Origin: Sphingobium sp. | Lineage (GTDB): Bacteria; Pseudomonadota; Alphaproteobacteria; Sphingomonadales; Sphingomonadaceae | DNA: 64,000 nucleotides | Direction of reading: 5' to 3' | Assembly: GCA_020446425.1 (NCBI GenBank) | Contig: JAGRES010000015.1 | Span: 1 to 64,000, forward strand | Shown: piece after piece, positions 9,187-17,306 of the stretch | Numbering within the stretch: the first letter of the stretch is position 1 | Layout of the letters: the number at the start of each line of letters is the position of its first letter | Program-made: the position numbers and the translations under genes | Notes under the pieces: model-generated | What the model was told of the DNA's origin: nothing | Seen by the model: only the letters and a program-made list of their open reading frames with translations | The model's database searches: none

Positions 9187-9212
9187 TCTCTATTATAGGA
9201 AGAACGGAGGTG
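9187..9212. promoter_or_regulatory. Candidate divergent flagellar promoter motif, copy A
   Basis: The segment from CTCTATTATAGG to GGAGGTGA is closely matched by copy B at 14390-14416, in the other divergent flagellar gap. On the minus strand it reads CTATAATAGAG, containing a perfect -10-like TATAAT oriented toward fliG. No sigma-54 (-24/-12) or sigma-28 consensus was found. Function is inferred from position and repetition. Confidence 0.4.
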
Positions 9213-9247
9213 AATTTTCGCGAAAGGCGTCATCAAGGACAGGTGGC

Positions 9248-11983
9248 ATGAGCATAGGCATATCGAACAGTCTGGTCGGCCTCAGCCTGCTTAGCGGGAC
9301 GAGCGCCTTTTCCAGTTTCGGGCAGGGCGTGAAGATCGAATCCGCTGCCGTTCGTGTGGCCCGGGCCGCATTCAACCTGCCGGAAACCACGCCGCCGTGG
9401 AAACAGGACACAGGGCAGGTCAGCGACAGCAGCCAGCTCGCCGCGATCAAGCGCCTCGCTAGCATCATCGACAAATCCTCGTCGGGCATAGATAGCCTGC
9501 CCGATGATGTGCAGACCAGCTTCACCGCCTACAAGGCGCTGGACCGTTTGCGCGTGCTGGCCGAAGCCGCCGCCAAGGCGACGACAAGCAGCGCCGAGCG
9601 CACGAAGCTGGATGCGCTTTTCGCCAAGGGCTTGTCCGATCTGCAAACCTATCTGGGCGGCGCGCCGTCCGACAAGCTCGATCTGGCGTTTGGCATTCCC
9701 ACTCGCCGCGCGGAAAGCGTGGGCGTGGCAGCACAGTCGGCGCTGGAGGTAAAGGGCGCGGGGGTATTGCCCGCGCGCGATACGCCGATACCGGGCATGA
9801 CCGGCACCGAGAAATTCACGCTGACGCTGACCAAGTTCGGCGCGAGCGATACGGTGAGCGTCGATCTTGCTGGAACGCCGCAGCCGCCGACCCTCGATAG
9901 CGTTGCCGATGCGATCAACAATGCGATATCGGCCATCCCGCTGCGCAACCCGGACGGCAGCCTCTATCTCGATCCCGCCACCGGCCAGCCGTCGCCAAAA
10001 TGGCTGGTACGTTTCGTGCCGGACAAGAGCACCGACAAATGGGGCTTTGCGATCAAGAATCCGGCGCAGGAAGAGGTCGCGATCACGCAGGACAATGCCG
10101 CCGATGCGATTCTGGTCGCGGCGGGGCAGACATCGCTCGATGCGCCGGAGCGGGTGCGTCTGCTGCGCTTCGACGATCCGCTGGGCACCGCCACGCAAAA
10201 GACATTGGGAGAGGTCGCCGGATATGACCGGCTGGGCACAGAGCGCGCGCTGCTTGCCCAGCCCAAGGTCAAGCCGCCCGAAGGCGTCACTCTGTCCAAG
10301 CCGGAACTGTTCGCGCCCACCAGCGCCAGCGCCGTCGCCACGGCGGCAGATGGCAGCAGCTATGTCGTGGGAACCACGGCGGGCGAGCTGGATGCGAACC
10401 GCCCCGCAGGGGCGCAGGATCTGGTGCTGACCAAGCTGGACAGCGAAGGCCGGGTGCTGTGGCAGCGCATGCTGGGTGCGGCCAACGACGCTAGCGGCGC
10501 GGCAGTCAGCATTGATGCCAATGGCGATGTCGTCGTCGCGGGCAGCGTTTCCGGCGGCTTTGGCGCGGACCAGAGCGATGGCGACATGCTGGTCGCCCGC
10601 TATGATGCGAGCGGCGATGAACAGTTTGCGACGCTCATCCGCAATATCGGCGTGGAACAGGCCAGCGCTGTGGCGACGGCGGCTGATGGGTCCATCTATG
10701 TCGGCGGCAAGGCGACCGGCGTGGGCGGCTATGGCAGCGGCGATGCGGTGATCGTCAAGCTCGACAGCACCGGTGCGATTACCGAGCGCCGTACGATAGA
10801 TGCGGGCGGCAGCGAAGGCGTGAAGGCGCTCGCCGTGGCCCCTGACAACAGCCTCATCGCCCTGACCGGCGAGAGCGGGCGCGCGGTGGTGCGGCGGATC
10901 GACGCGGCGTCGCTCGCCAATGATCTTTCCAGCATTGACTTGGGCGTGGCCGATGCGCGCGCGCTGGCGATTGCACCTGATGGCGGTATCGCTGTGGGGG
11001 GTGCAACCGACAGCGCGCTATCGGGCGCGCAGGTCAATGGCTTGTCCGGCGGGCGCGAAGGTTTCGTGACGCGGTTTTCTGCGTCTCTGACGGGCGCGAG
11101 CACCAGCTATATCGGTACGTCCGGCACCGATCAGGTGGATAGCATCGCCTATATGAACGGCAGTCTCTATGCCGGTGGGCGGACCACGGGCGTGCTCGGT
11201 ACCGCCAAGACCGGTACGACGGACGGCTTTGTCGTGGCGCTGGATGCGGCATCGGGCGCGCAGCTATCGGCCAGCCAGTTCGGCCGCCTGGCCGAGCAGA
11301 CTGGCGCGGTGCGGATTTCCGCCGCGTCTGGTGGTGCGAGCGCGCTGGGTGCGATGGGGCTGGCGCGCGGCACGCTGACGCCGCTCGATTCCGACAAGCT
11401 GACAGCGCAGACTTCTTTGCGTGAAGGCGATAGTTTTTCTGTGCGCCTCAATGACGGAGCCATCCGCAAGATCAGCATCGCGGCGGACGACACGATGACA
11501 TCGCTGGCGGCCAGGATACGCAGCGCGCTCGGCAACAAGGCCACCGTTACTACGCCGACTGTCGACGGCAAGAAAGTGCTGCGCATCGAGGCGAAGGCAG
11601 GCGCCGATGTCGAGTTGATAGCGGGCGCAGCGGGCAACGATGCGCTGGAAAAACTCGGTCTGGATCCCTCGCGCCTGACTGTACCGGAAATTTCCGGGCC
11701 AAGAGATCCGAAGGTCCGCCCCGGCGGCACCTATGGCCTTGGCCTGACTGAGGCTTTGTCCATCGGCACTGCCAAGGACGCTGCCATTGCGCTCAAGACG
11801 ATCAAACTGGCCATATCGGTGTCGCAAACCGCCTATCGCTCGCTCTATTGGGATAGTGGCAAAGAAGCGTTGGTGAATGCCGGGAACGGTAATGGCCGCG
11901 GCCCGTCCGCCTATCAGCTCGCCCAGGTCGAGCGTTATCAGGATGCGCTGACCCGTATCAGCAGCCTGACCGGGGTGTTTTGA
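9248..11983 (+). CDS. FlaEY-like flagellar protein with beta-propeller core
   Basis: A 911-residue protein. The helical N terminus (about 1-150) and helical C terminus resemble the ends of flagellin-type axial proteins. Two Flagellin_IN-like modules flank the centre, at about 188-230 (FTLTLTKFGASDTVSVDLAG) and 721-800 (GDSFSVRLNDGAIRKISIA). Residues about 358-700 are six or so SBBP-type propeller blades, each with a Dxx-G-xxY/V-V-G core and a VxKLDSxG end. No signal peptide. The closest description I can offer is the Caulobacter regulatory protein FlaEY, of similar size and involved in flagellin regulation or assembly; this naming is tentative. The ATG at 9248 follows AGGTGGC. The next gene is flgB. 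Confidence 0.6.
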   Translation: MSIGISNSLVGLSLLSGTSAFSSFGQGVKIESAAVRVARAAFNLPETTPPWKQDTGQVSDSSQLAAIKRLASIIDKSSSGIDSLPDDVQTSFTAYKALDRLRVLAEAAAKATTSSAERTKLDALFAKGLSDLQTYLGGAPSDKLDLAFGIPTRRAESVGVAAQSALEVKGAGVLPARDTPIPGMTGTEKFTLTLTKFGASDTVSVDLAGTPQPPTLDSVADAINNAISAIPLRNPDGSLYLDPATGQPSPKWLVRFVPDKSTDKWGFAIKNPAQEEVAITQDNAADAILVAAGQTSLDAPERVRLLRFDDPLGTATQKTLGEVAGYDRLGTERALLAQPKVKPPEGVTLSKPELFAPTSASAVATAADGSSYVVGTTAGELDANRPAGAQDLVLTKLDSEGRVLWQRMLGAANDASGAAVSIDANGDVVVAGSVSGGFGADQSDGDMLVARYDASGDEQFATLIRNIGVEQASAVATAADGSIYVGGKATGVGGYGSGDAVIVKLDSTGAITERRTIDAGGSEGVKALAVAPDNSLIALTGESGRAVVRRIDAASLANDLSSIDLGVADARALAIAPDGGIAVGGATDSALSGAQVNGLSGGREGFVTRFSASLTGASTSYIGTSGTDQVDSIAYMNGSLYAGGRTTGVLGTAKTGTTDGFVVALDAASGAQLSASQFGRLAEQTGAVRISAASGGASALGAMGLARGTLTPLDSDKLTAQTSLREGDSFSVRLNDGAIRKISIAADDTMTSLAARIRSALGNKATVTTPTVDGKKVLRIEAKAGADVELIAGAAGNDALEKLGLDPSRLTVPEISGPRDPKVRPGGTYGLGLTEALSIGTAKDAAIALKTIKLAISVSQTAYRSLYWDSGKEALVNAGNGNGRGPSAYQLAQVERYQDALTRISSLTGVF

Positions 11984-12004
11984 TAGAAGTTTTTTTCATC
12001 CACT

Positions 12005-12107
12005 CCGTTCGCTTCGAGCGCAGGTTCGAGCTTGTCGAGAACCGAAGTCGAGAAGGCTGTTCTCGACAGCTATCTCGACGAGCTCGATAGCAGCTCGAAC
12101 CGAACGG
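12005..12107 (-). repeat. Dispersed 100-bp palindromic repeat, copy 1
   Basis: Begins CCGTTCG and ends CGAACGG, a perfect 7-bp terminal inverted repeat, with internal short TCGAG/CTCGA palindromes. It is inverted relative to copies 2 and 4: its reverse complement contains the same CTCGACTTCGGTTCTCGACA core. It fills most of the gap before flgB and ends 19 bases before that start codon. Confidence 0.85.
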
Positions 12108-12126
12108 TTGAGGAGGAGTAGGGCAT

Positions 12127-12537
12127 ATGCCTGAATCGCCAAAGTTGATCACCGCCATTGGCGATGCGATGCGGCATCTGGGTACGCGCCAGCGCGTCAT
12201 CGCCCAGAATATCGCCAATAGCGATACGCCCGGATACAAGGCGCGCGAGCTTGCGCCGCCCAGCTTCGCAGCGCTGGTCGATGGGTCGTCCAGGGTTGCG
12301 AAACCGCAGGTCGAGATCAGCGATGCGATGAAGCGGCTGGGCGCAAAGCCCTCTTCGGTCACGACCATTGCCGACCCGGACATTTCGGAAATCAAACCCG
12401 ATGGGAATAATGTCACGCTGGAGGACCAGCTCCTGAAAATGGGTCAGGTGCAGGCCGATTATGCAGCGCTTACCAGCCTCTATGCCAAGCAGATGAAGAT
12501 GCTGAAATCCGCTCTAGGCAAGGGCGGCATGGCGTGA
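12127..12537 (+). CDS. flgB: Flagellar basal-body rod protein FlgB
   Basis: Proximal rod subunit. The 136-residue protein carries the rod/hook-family N-terminal motif (VIAQNIANSDTPGYKARE) near residues 24-41 and the C-terminal helical segment (VQADYAALTSLYAKQMKMLKSAL) that packs in the axial structure. No signal peptide, as expected for flagellar export. A GAGGAGTAG stretch precedes the ATG. It lies downstream of the FlaEY-like gene, from which it is separated by palindromic repeat copy 1, and converges on flgN three bases later. flgC and fliE, often adjacent to flgB, are not here. Confidence 0.92.
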   Translation: MPESPKLITAIGDAMRHLGTRQRVIAQNIANSDTPGYKARELAPPSFAALVDGSSRVAKPQVEISDAMKRLGAKPSSVTTIADPDISEIKPDGNNVTLEDQLLKMGQVQADYAALTSLYAKQMKMLKSALGKGGMA

Positions 12538-12540
12538 ATA

Positions 12541-12978
12541 TCAATAGCGTTGGTTGATGGATAGCGGCGCGCGGCCCTGCATGCGGCGGATATCGCCGAG
12601 CCGCGAATAGGTCGATCCGCGCCGCCCGGTCAGCCGCTCCAGTTCCACGCCGACGGCTTGCAACATCTCATTCGACAGGTCGATCTGCCGCTCCAGAACG
12701 GAACTGTTGTCCGCAGCAGCCTTCATCAATGCTTCCGCCGCGTCCGAAAAACGCGTCCTGTCATCGTCGTTCAGCGTCTCGATCCATTCCGCATTTTCCC
12801 GGCCCAATTGCGCCGACAGGTTATCGAGCTGCGCGACAAGCCGGACTTTGGCCTTTGCCAGTTCGCGTATTTCGGGCTGCGGGCCATATATGCTGAGGGT
12901 TTCGCTCTCCTGCTCCATCACGACGGTCAGCGCGTGGAGGGTGTTGATCAGCTGAGTGAGGGGGTCGGTTATGCTCAT
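12541..12978 (-). CDS. flgN: FlgN-like flagellar export chaperone
   Basis: A 145-residue, mostly helical acidic protein with the layout of FlgN-family chaperones, which hold hook-associated proteins FlgK and FlgL for export. Visible features are long amphipathic helices (LINTLHALTVVMEQESETL and LAKAKVRLVAQLDNLSAQL) and a short basic C-terminal tail. FlgN families diverge strongly in sequence, so the call rests on length, helicity and position after flgI and flgJ. The ATG overlaps the flgJ stop by four bases and follows AAGGAAACGCC. It is the last gene of the flgI-flgJ-flgN unit. Confidence 0.7.
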   Translation of the reverse strand: MSITDPLTQLINTLHALTVVMEQESETLSIYGPQPEIRELAKAKVRLVAQLDNLSAQLGRENAEWIETLNDDDRTRFSDAAEALMKAAADNSSVLERQIDLSNEMLQAVGVELERLTGRRGSTYSRLGDIRRMQGRAPLSINQRY

Positions 12979-13277
12979 GGCGTTTCCTTGCCGGATAGAG
13001 TGGCTTGCTGCAGTCGGATGATCTCGGCCATAATAGTGTCAGAGAGGCCTATGCCGCGCCCGCTGGCGATTTCCTCGCCCATTTTTTCGGCCAGCACGCC
13101 ACGAAACATTTCCTCGCCATGCCCGCCGGAAAAAGGGCCATCCTGATCGACGCTTTCCAACATCAGCTTCGCCATCTGGCCGATGAACACGGCCTCGAAC
13201 TGGCGCGCGGTGTCCTGAGCCTTCCCTGACAGGGGTGGCAATTTGGGTGTAGGGTTAGGTGAAATGGGGTCGCTCAT
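12975..13277 (-). CDS. flgJ: Rod-binding protein, FlgJ N-terminal domain only
   Basis: A 100-residue protein matching the rod-capping half of FlgJ: ARQFEAVFIGQMAKLMLESV and GHGEEMFRGVLAEKMGEEIA. The muramidase half found in gammaproteobacterial FlgJ is absent, which is normal for alphaproteobacteria, where a separate lytic enzyme is used. The flgI stop overlaps this ATG by one base (TGATG); a GTG three bases upstream would give a four-base overlap instead. It is translationally coupled to flgN downstream by a four-base overlap. The product should act as rod scaffold in the periplasm. Confidence 0.85.
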   Translation of the reverse strand: MSDPISPNPTPKLPPLSGKAQDTARQFEAVFIGQMAKLMLESVDQDGPFSGGHGEEMFRGVLAEKMGEEIASGRGIGLSDTIMAEIIRLQQATLSGKETP

Positions 13278-14386
13278 CACTGCACCTCGATATCGGCCTG
13301 TAACGCGCCCGCACTGCGCAGCGCCTGCAGGATGGTGATCAGGTCGCGCGGCGATACGCCCAGCGCGTTGAGGCCGCCGACCAGCGATTTGAGCGACGCG
13401 CCCTCGACCATTGCCAGCGACGCGCCACCGCCATCGTCCACCTCGACCTGCGTGCGGGGCAGCACCTGTGTCTGGCCGTTCGACAGCGGGCCAGGCTGGG
13501 ACGCAATCGGATTTTCCGCAACCGATATGGTGAGGCCGCCCTGTGCGATCGCGACCGGGCTGACGCGTACGTCTGCTGTCATCACGACCGTGCCGCTCGC
13601 TTCATTGACGATCACGCGGGCGGGCGTGTCGACTTCGACGGGCAGGTTTTCGATTTGCGCGATCAGGTCGATCAGCGAGCCGCCGGGCGCCGTCAGGCGT
13701 ACGGTCGAAGGATCAAGTATCTCCGCGCTGCCCGGAACCGCCATGTTGATCGTGCGCGCGATATGGCGGGCGGTGGTGAAATCGGGATTGCGCAGCGCAA
13801 GCTTCAGGCTGTCGGCGGATTTGAGTGCGAAGGGCACTTCGCGTTCGATGATCGCGCCGCCTGCGATGCGCGCCGATGTCGATACGCCGCGGCTGATGTT
13901 CGCGCCCGCGCCCTGCGCCTTGAAACCGGACACGGCAACCTGTCCTTGCGCCACAGCATAGATTTGCCCGTCCATGCCCTTGAGTGCGGTGATCAGCAAT
14001 GTGCCGCCTTGCAGGCTGGTGGCGTCACCTAGTGCGCTGACCTGCACGTCGATCTGTGAACCTGACCGGGCGAAGGGCGGCATGCTGGCGGTGACGGAGA
14101 CAGCGGCGACATTCTGCGTCTTCATCTGCGACTCGCGGATGTTGACGCCCATGCGCTCCAGCATCGCCTGCATCGACTCTTCGGTGAAGGGCGCGTTGCG
14201 GATCTTGTCGCCAGTCCCTGCAAGGCCGACAACCAGACCATAGCCAATCAATTGATTGGACCGGACATTTTCAATGTCGACAATGTCCTTGATGCGCGGC
14301 GCGGCGGCTGCGGGCGCGGTAATGACCAGCGCCAGCAGCGCGAGCAGGTACGTCACGCAGGTCAGTGACTTTGGAGCACGTCTCAT
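13277..14386 (-). CDS. flgI: Flagellar P-ring protein FlgI
   Basis: Forms the periplasmic P ring around the rod. The 369-residue protein has a Sec signal peptide (hydrophobic LLALLALVITAPAAAA, cleavage near residue 28) and the family N terminus RIKDIVDIENVRSNQLIGYGLVVGLAGTG cut here into IGYGLVVGLAGTGD plus the preceding strand, and ends in ADIEVQ after DLITILQALRSAGAL. The ATG at 14386 is supported by the signal peptide. A TATAAT lies only seven bases upstream of that ATG, so a near-leaderless transcript is possible. It is first in the flgI-flgJ-flgN unit and divergent from fliX, the arrangement known from Caulobacter. Confidence 0.93.
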   Translation of the reverse strand: MRRAPKSLTCVTYLLALLALVITAPAAAAPRIKDIVDIENVRSNQLIGYGLVVGLAGTGDKIRNAPFTEESMQAMLERMGVNIRESQMKTQNVAAVSVTASMPPFARSGSQIDVQVSALGDATSLQGGTLLITALKGMDGQIYAVAQGQVAVSGFKAQGAGANISRGVSTSARIAGGAIIEREVPFALKSADSLKLALRNPDFTTARHIARTINMAVPGSAEILDPSTVRLTAPGGSLIDLIAQIENLPVEVDTPARVIVNEASGTVVMTADVRVSPVAIAQGGLTISVAENPIASQPGPLSNGQTQVLPRTQVEVDDGGGASLAMVEGASLKSLVGGLNALGVSPRDLITILQALRSAGALQADIEVQ

Positions 14387-14389
14387 ACC

Positions 14390-14416
14390 CTCTATTATAG
14401 AAGGAAGGAGAGGTGA
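14390..14416. promoter_or_regulatory. Candidate divergent flagellar promoter motif, copy B
   Basis: CTCTATTATAG followed by an AG-rich run ending AGGTGA matches copy A at 9187-9212 with one indel. The minus strand shows TATAAT at 14399-14394, ending seven bases before the flgI ATG. The plus-strand GGAGAGGTGA also serves as the fliX ribosome binding site. Confidence 0.4.
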
Positions 14417-14425
14417 TCCGCGCTT

Positions 14426-14908
14426 ATGGCGACAACTATCGGTCCTGTATCCAATGCTCTTTCTGCTCAGGCGGCCAACTTGTTGCGTGAAGCATTGCCT
14501 GTGGCGAAGCTGGCGGACACGCTTGCCGCGACTGTGAAGCAATCGGGCGGTGAGGCGGGGCAGGTGGCTCAGGCCGCAATAGCTGCACAACCGCATGCGC
14601 CAGCGGCTCAGGCGCTGGGCAATGTTCAGATGCTGGTAGCCATCTCCGCGCTCAGCCCGCAGGAGGAGCGCCGCCGCATGCAGGCGGACCATGCGCGCCG
14701 GGGGCTGGACAGCCTCGACAAGCTGCATGGCGAGTTATTGGATGGAGAGGTTGACCCAGCCACGCTCAAGGAATTGGTCCAATGGCTTGGGCGGGAGCGG
14801 GACGTCGCCGACATGTCCGACGAAAGCGATTCCCAATTCGATGCGCTGATGCATGATATCGAGCTGCGTGTCCGTGTCGAGCTGGCGAAATTCGACATCG
14901 AGATTTAG
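14426..14908 (+). CDS. fliX: Flagellar assembly regulator FliX
   Basis: FliX in alphaproteobacteria couples early flagellar assembly to the sigma-54 activator FlbD. The 160-residue protein ends with the family's helical module (GLDSLDKLHGELLDGEVD, then HDIELRVRVELAKFDIEI), the most conserved part. The N terminus is Ala-rich and low in complexity. The ATG at 14426 follows GGAGAGGTGA. Its position divergent from flgI reproduces the Caulobacter arrangement and supports the call. FlbD itself is not in the window, and no sigma-54 promoter was seen upstream. Confidence 0.82.
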   Translation: MATTIGPVSNALSAQAANLLREALPVAKLADTLAATVKQSGGEAGQVAQAAIAAQPHAPAAQALGNVQMLVAISALSPQEERRRMQADHARRGLDSLDKLHGELLDGEVDPATLKELVQWLGRERDVADMSDESDSQFDALMHDIELRVRVELAKFDIEI

Positions 14909-14922
14909 GTTACAGGTTTATC

Positions 14923-14976
14923 AGGCGGGCAGCCCTTCCCCATGAACCAGGGAAAGGGCTGCCTGCTATATTTTAT
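14923..14976. terminator. Bidirectional terminator between fliX and the channel gene
   Basis: A left arm at 14923-14940 (around GGCAGCCCTTCCC) pairs with 14950-14966 (GGGAAAGGGCTGCCTGC) with one bulge, and TATATTTTATTT follows. The gap is between convergent genes, so it can serve both. Confidence 0.8.
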
Positions 14977-16139
14977 TTCACCATGTCATTCAGCTTGCGC
15001 GCGGCGACTTCGCGGCCGCCCAGTCCAAAGGCGAGAGCGAAGGCGACACCCGTGCCAATGGCGATGGCGAGGAACGCATAGTCGATGATCAGACCGCCAA
15101 TATCCATCTGCTTGATGCCGATGAAAATGAACAGGCCGACCGTCAGCCAGTATACGAGTGCGGGCGCAAAGCCTTCACCAGCGGCTGTAGCGATCAGGTT
15201 GCGCAAAATCTTGGCGAGCAATGCGCCCGCTGCGATCAGCACCGCGCCGAAGATAACGTTGGCACCTTGGTCCAATATGGTTTCGACAATGCGCGTGAGC
15301 TCGGGGAAACCCAGCAGACGCGTGGCTGCAATCGCCATGAACAGCATGATCGCGATATTGACCAACGTTGCCACGATGCCCGAAGCGCTGCGCCCCTCCG
15401 GCACAATGCCGATGGCGGCGACGGCCCGGTCGAAACCGAGGCCGGGCAATACTTCCTGGATCATCTTGCTGACCCAGCGTGCAATCACATAGCCCAGCCC
15501 CAGTAGCAGACTTGCGCCGATGATCAGCGGCACCGCCTGCAGCACCATTTCCAGCATTTCACGTGCGGGCACCGTGATCGCCGGAATGTTGAGCACGTCG
15601 AGCGCGGCTATGCCCACGGGCACGATCACGAGAATGAAGACGATTGTGCCGATGGTCTTGCTGATTGCACTGTTGCCGGTCACGGCTTCCGCGCCGCCCA
15701 TATTGGCCCATTTATCGAAATTGATGGAAGACAGCGCCGTTTCGACGATTTCCCGCGCAATCTTGGCGATCATCGCACCGACGAAGAAGATGATGGCCGC
15801 GCCGATAATCTTGGGCAGGAAGCCGATGAAGCTGTTGAGCAGCTCCTGCACGGGGGCGATGACGCTATCCAGATCGAGCGCCTGCAGCACCGCCAGAAGA
15901 CCGAAGAGCCAGACGAACAGGGAGATGATCTTGCCAAGCGATTCCCCAACGCTCTGGCCGGAAGCATCCGCACGGCGGAACAGGGATACTTTCTCCGCCA
16001 GATGCGCGAAAGACCATTTGGCGGCCTTTGCCAGCAGCCATGTAACGACGAGGATTGCCGCAACTATGATTGCCTTTTCGACGAGTTCTTGCGCCAGTGC
16101 GGGGTCAAATCTATACCCCCCTATAGCTAAATCATCCAT
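14973..16139 (-). CDS. TM-helix mechanosensitive-type channel protein
   Basis: A 388-residue polytopic membrane protein with about nine hydrophobic segments in repeats of the conserved TM helix type found in small-conductance channel relatives: FLPKIIGAAIIFFVGAMIAKIAREI, then AVPLIIGASLLLGLGYVIARWV, then ANVIFGAVLIAAGALLAKILRNL (each given here as separate repeat units). It lacks a clear MscS beta domain, so ion-channel function is an inference. It ends FGLGGREVAARKLNDMV. The ATG at 16139 follows an ideal AAGGAGGATCAG. It stands alone, with a 276-base upstream region in which no gene was found. Confidence 0.7.
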   Translation of the reverse strand: MDDLAIGGYRFDPALAQELVEKAIIVAAILVVTWLLAKAAKWSFAHLAEKVSLFRRADASGQSVGESLGKIISLFVWLFGLLAVLQALDLDSVIAPVQELLNSFIGFLPKIIGAAIIFFVGAMIAKIAREIVETALSSINFDKWANMGGAEAVTGNSAISKTIGTIVFILVIVPVGIAALDVLNIPAITVPAREMLEMVLQAVPLIIGASLLLGLGYVIARWVSKMIQEVLPGLGFDRAVAAIGIVPEGRSASGIVATLVNIAIMLFMAIAATRLLGFPELTRIVETILDQGANVIFGAVLIAAGALLAKILRNLIATAAGEGFAPALVYWLTVGLFIFIGIKQMDIGGLIIDYAFLAIAIGTGVAFALAFGLGGREVAARKLNDMVK

Positions 16140-16415
16140 CTGATCCTCCTTCGTGGCGATAAGAATGTCCGGGTCGTACTGAAAATAAGAAGGTCGTTCT
16201 GCCTCCAATTTGCAAGATCATATCCTATGCGGACGACGGCATTGTTTCAACACAAGCGCGGGTCTGAGATAATTATTTACAAATTTGCCGGGCTTATCTG
16301 GCCCTGAATTGTGTATTGAATAGCAAAAGTCACTTTGGGCCGCAAATATCTGTAAACGATCTTGGCCCTTCGCGCCACGCTTTCCAACGGTGCGGATTAT
16401 AGTATGACCGCTGTC

Positions 16416-17306
16416 TCAGCCCTGAGCGGTTGTGGCCCAGTCCTTGCTGGCTATGCCTTGCGCATAGAGAAGCACGGAGAGGTCCCCGTGCCGGATTTCC
16501 GCATCGGCTGCTGCGCGCGCTTTTTCCTTGGCGTGATAGGCGACGCCAAGGCCAGCAGCCTCTATCATCGGAATATCGTTTGCACCGTCACCGACAGCCA
16601 TGGTCATGGCCTGTGCGATGCCGCGTTCGGTCATTGCACCTTCCAGCTCATGCCTTTTGCGCGCTGAATCAACGATCGGATCGGTTACCGTTCCCGCCAG
16701 AACGCCGCGCTCGATATCGAGAATATTGGCAACCACCTTGTGGAACCCGATTTCCGCGCCTACCGGCTCGGCAAAGCGCGTGAAGCCGCCGGAAACCAGC
16801 ACGGCATGCGCGCCGCGTGCCGCCATGGTCTGCACCAATGCCTTGGCACCCGGCATGATCTGGACGCGTTCGGCGCGGCACCGGTCGATCATCGCTTCGT
16901 CCAAATCCTTGAGCAGGGCGACGCGCGCGCGCAGCGCCTCGGCAAAATCCAGCTCACCGCGCATCGCCCGTTCCGTTACCTCGGCAATCTGCGCCTTGAT
17001 ACCGGCATAATCGGCCAGTTCGTCGATGCATTCGATGGTGATCATGGTCGAATCCATGTCCGCGACGATCAGCTTTTTCTCGCGCGTCGCGGCTTCCTGC
17101 ACGATTACGTCAGTACTGCCTGCCATATCCTGAAGCGCCTTGCGTGCCGCAACAGCATCGCCCTCAAAAAACAGATCGGCCGCCTTGCCCGGCTCCAGCA
17201 TGGTCTGTTCGGTGACTGTCGCGCCAATGGCAGAGATCCTGTCTGCCGCCTCGGCAATATCCCCCTGCCCCAGAGAGGCGCTTGCGACTATGGTGGCAAC
17301 GAACAT
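16416..17306 (-). CDS. serB: Phosphoserine phosphatase
   Basis: Makes serine from phosphoserine. The 296-residue protein has an N-terminal regulatory part and a HAD-superfamily domain with DMDST (nucleophile D83, acid/base D85), the serine/threonine motif LVSGGFT, and the magnesium-binding GDGANDIPM. Length fits SerB with one N-terminal ACT-like region. The start ATG at 17306 lies inside a CATG that is also the start of divergent miaA, so no dedicated promoter gap exists; each promoter must lie inside the other gene unless a downstream start is used. No Shine-Dalgarno stands out. Confidence 0.93.
   Translation of the reverse strand: MFVATIVASASLGQGDIAEAADRISAIGATVTEQTMLEPGKAADLFFEGDAVAARKALQDMAGSTDVIVQEAATREKKLIVADMDSTMITIECIDELADYAGIKAQIAEVTERAMRGELDFAEALRARVALLKDLDEAMIDRCRAERVQIMPGAKALVQTMAARGAHAVLVSGGFTRFAEPVGAEIGFHKVVANILDIERGVLAGTVTDPIVDSARKRHELEGAMTERGIAQAMTMAVGDGANDIPMIEAAGLGVAYHAKEKARAAADAEIRHGDLSVLLYAQGIASKDWATTAQG

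Noticed and set aside
9123-9247. Sigma-54 (-24/-12) promoter for flagellar genes
   Set aside because: No GG-N10-GC pair with adequate match was found in this gap or at 14387-14425.
9233-10198. Open frame antisense to the FlaEY-like gene (321 codons)
   Set aside because: Arg-rich shadow; the plus-strand frame continues as one domain-bearing protein.
14387-14728. N-terminal extension of flgI by 114 codons into fliX
   Set aside because: The signal peptide begins at 14386, and the extension would run antisense through fliX.
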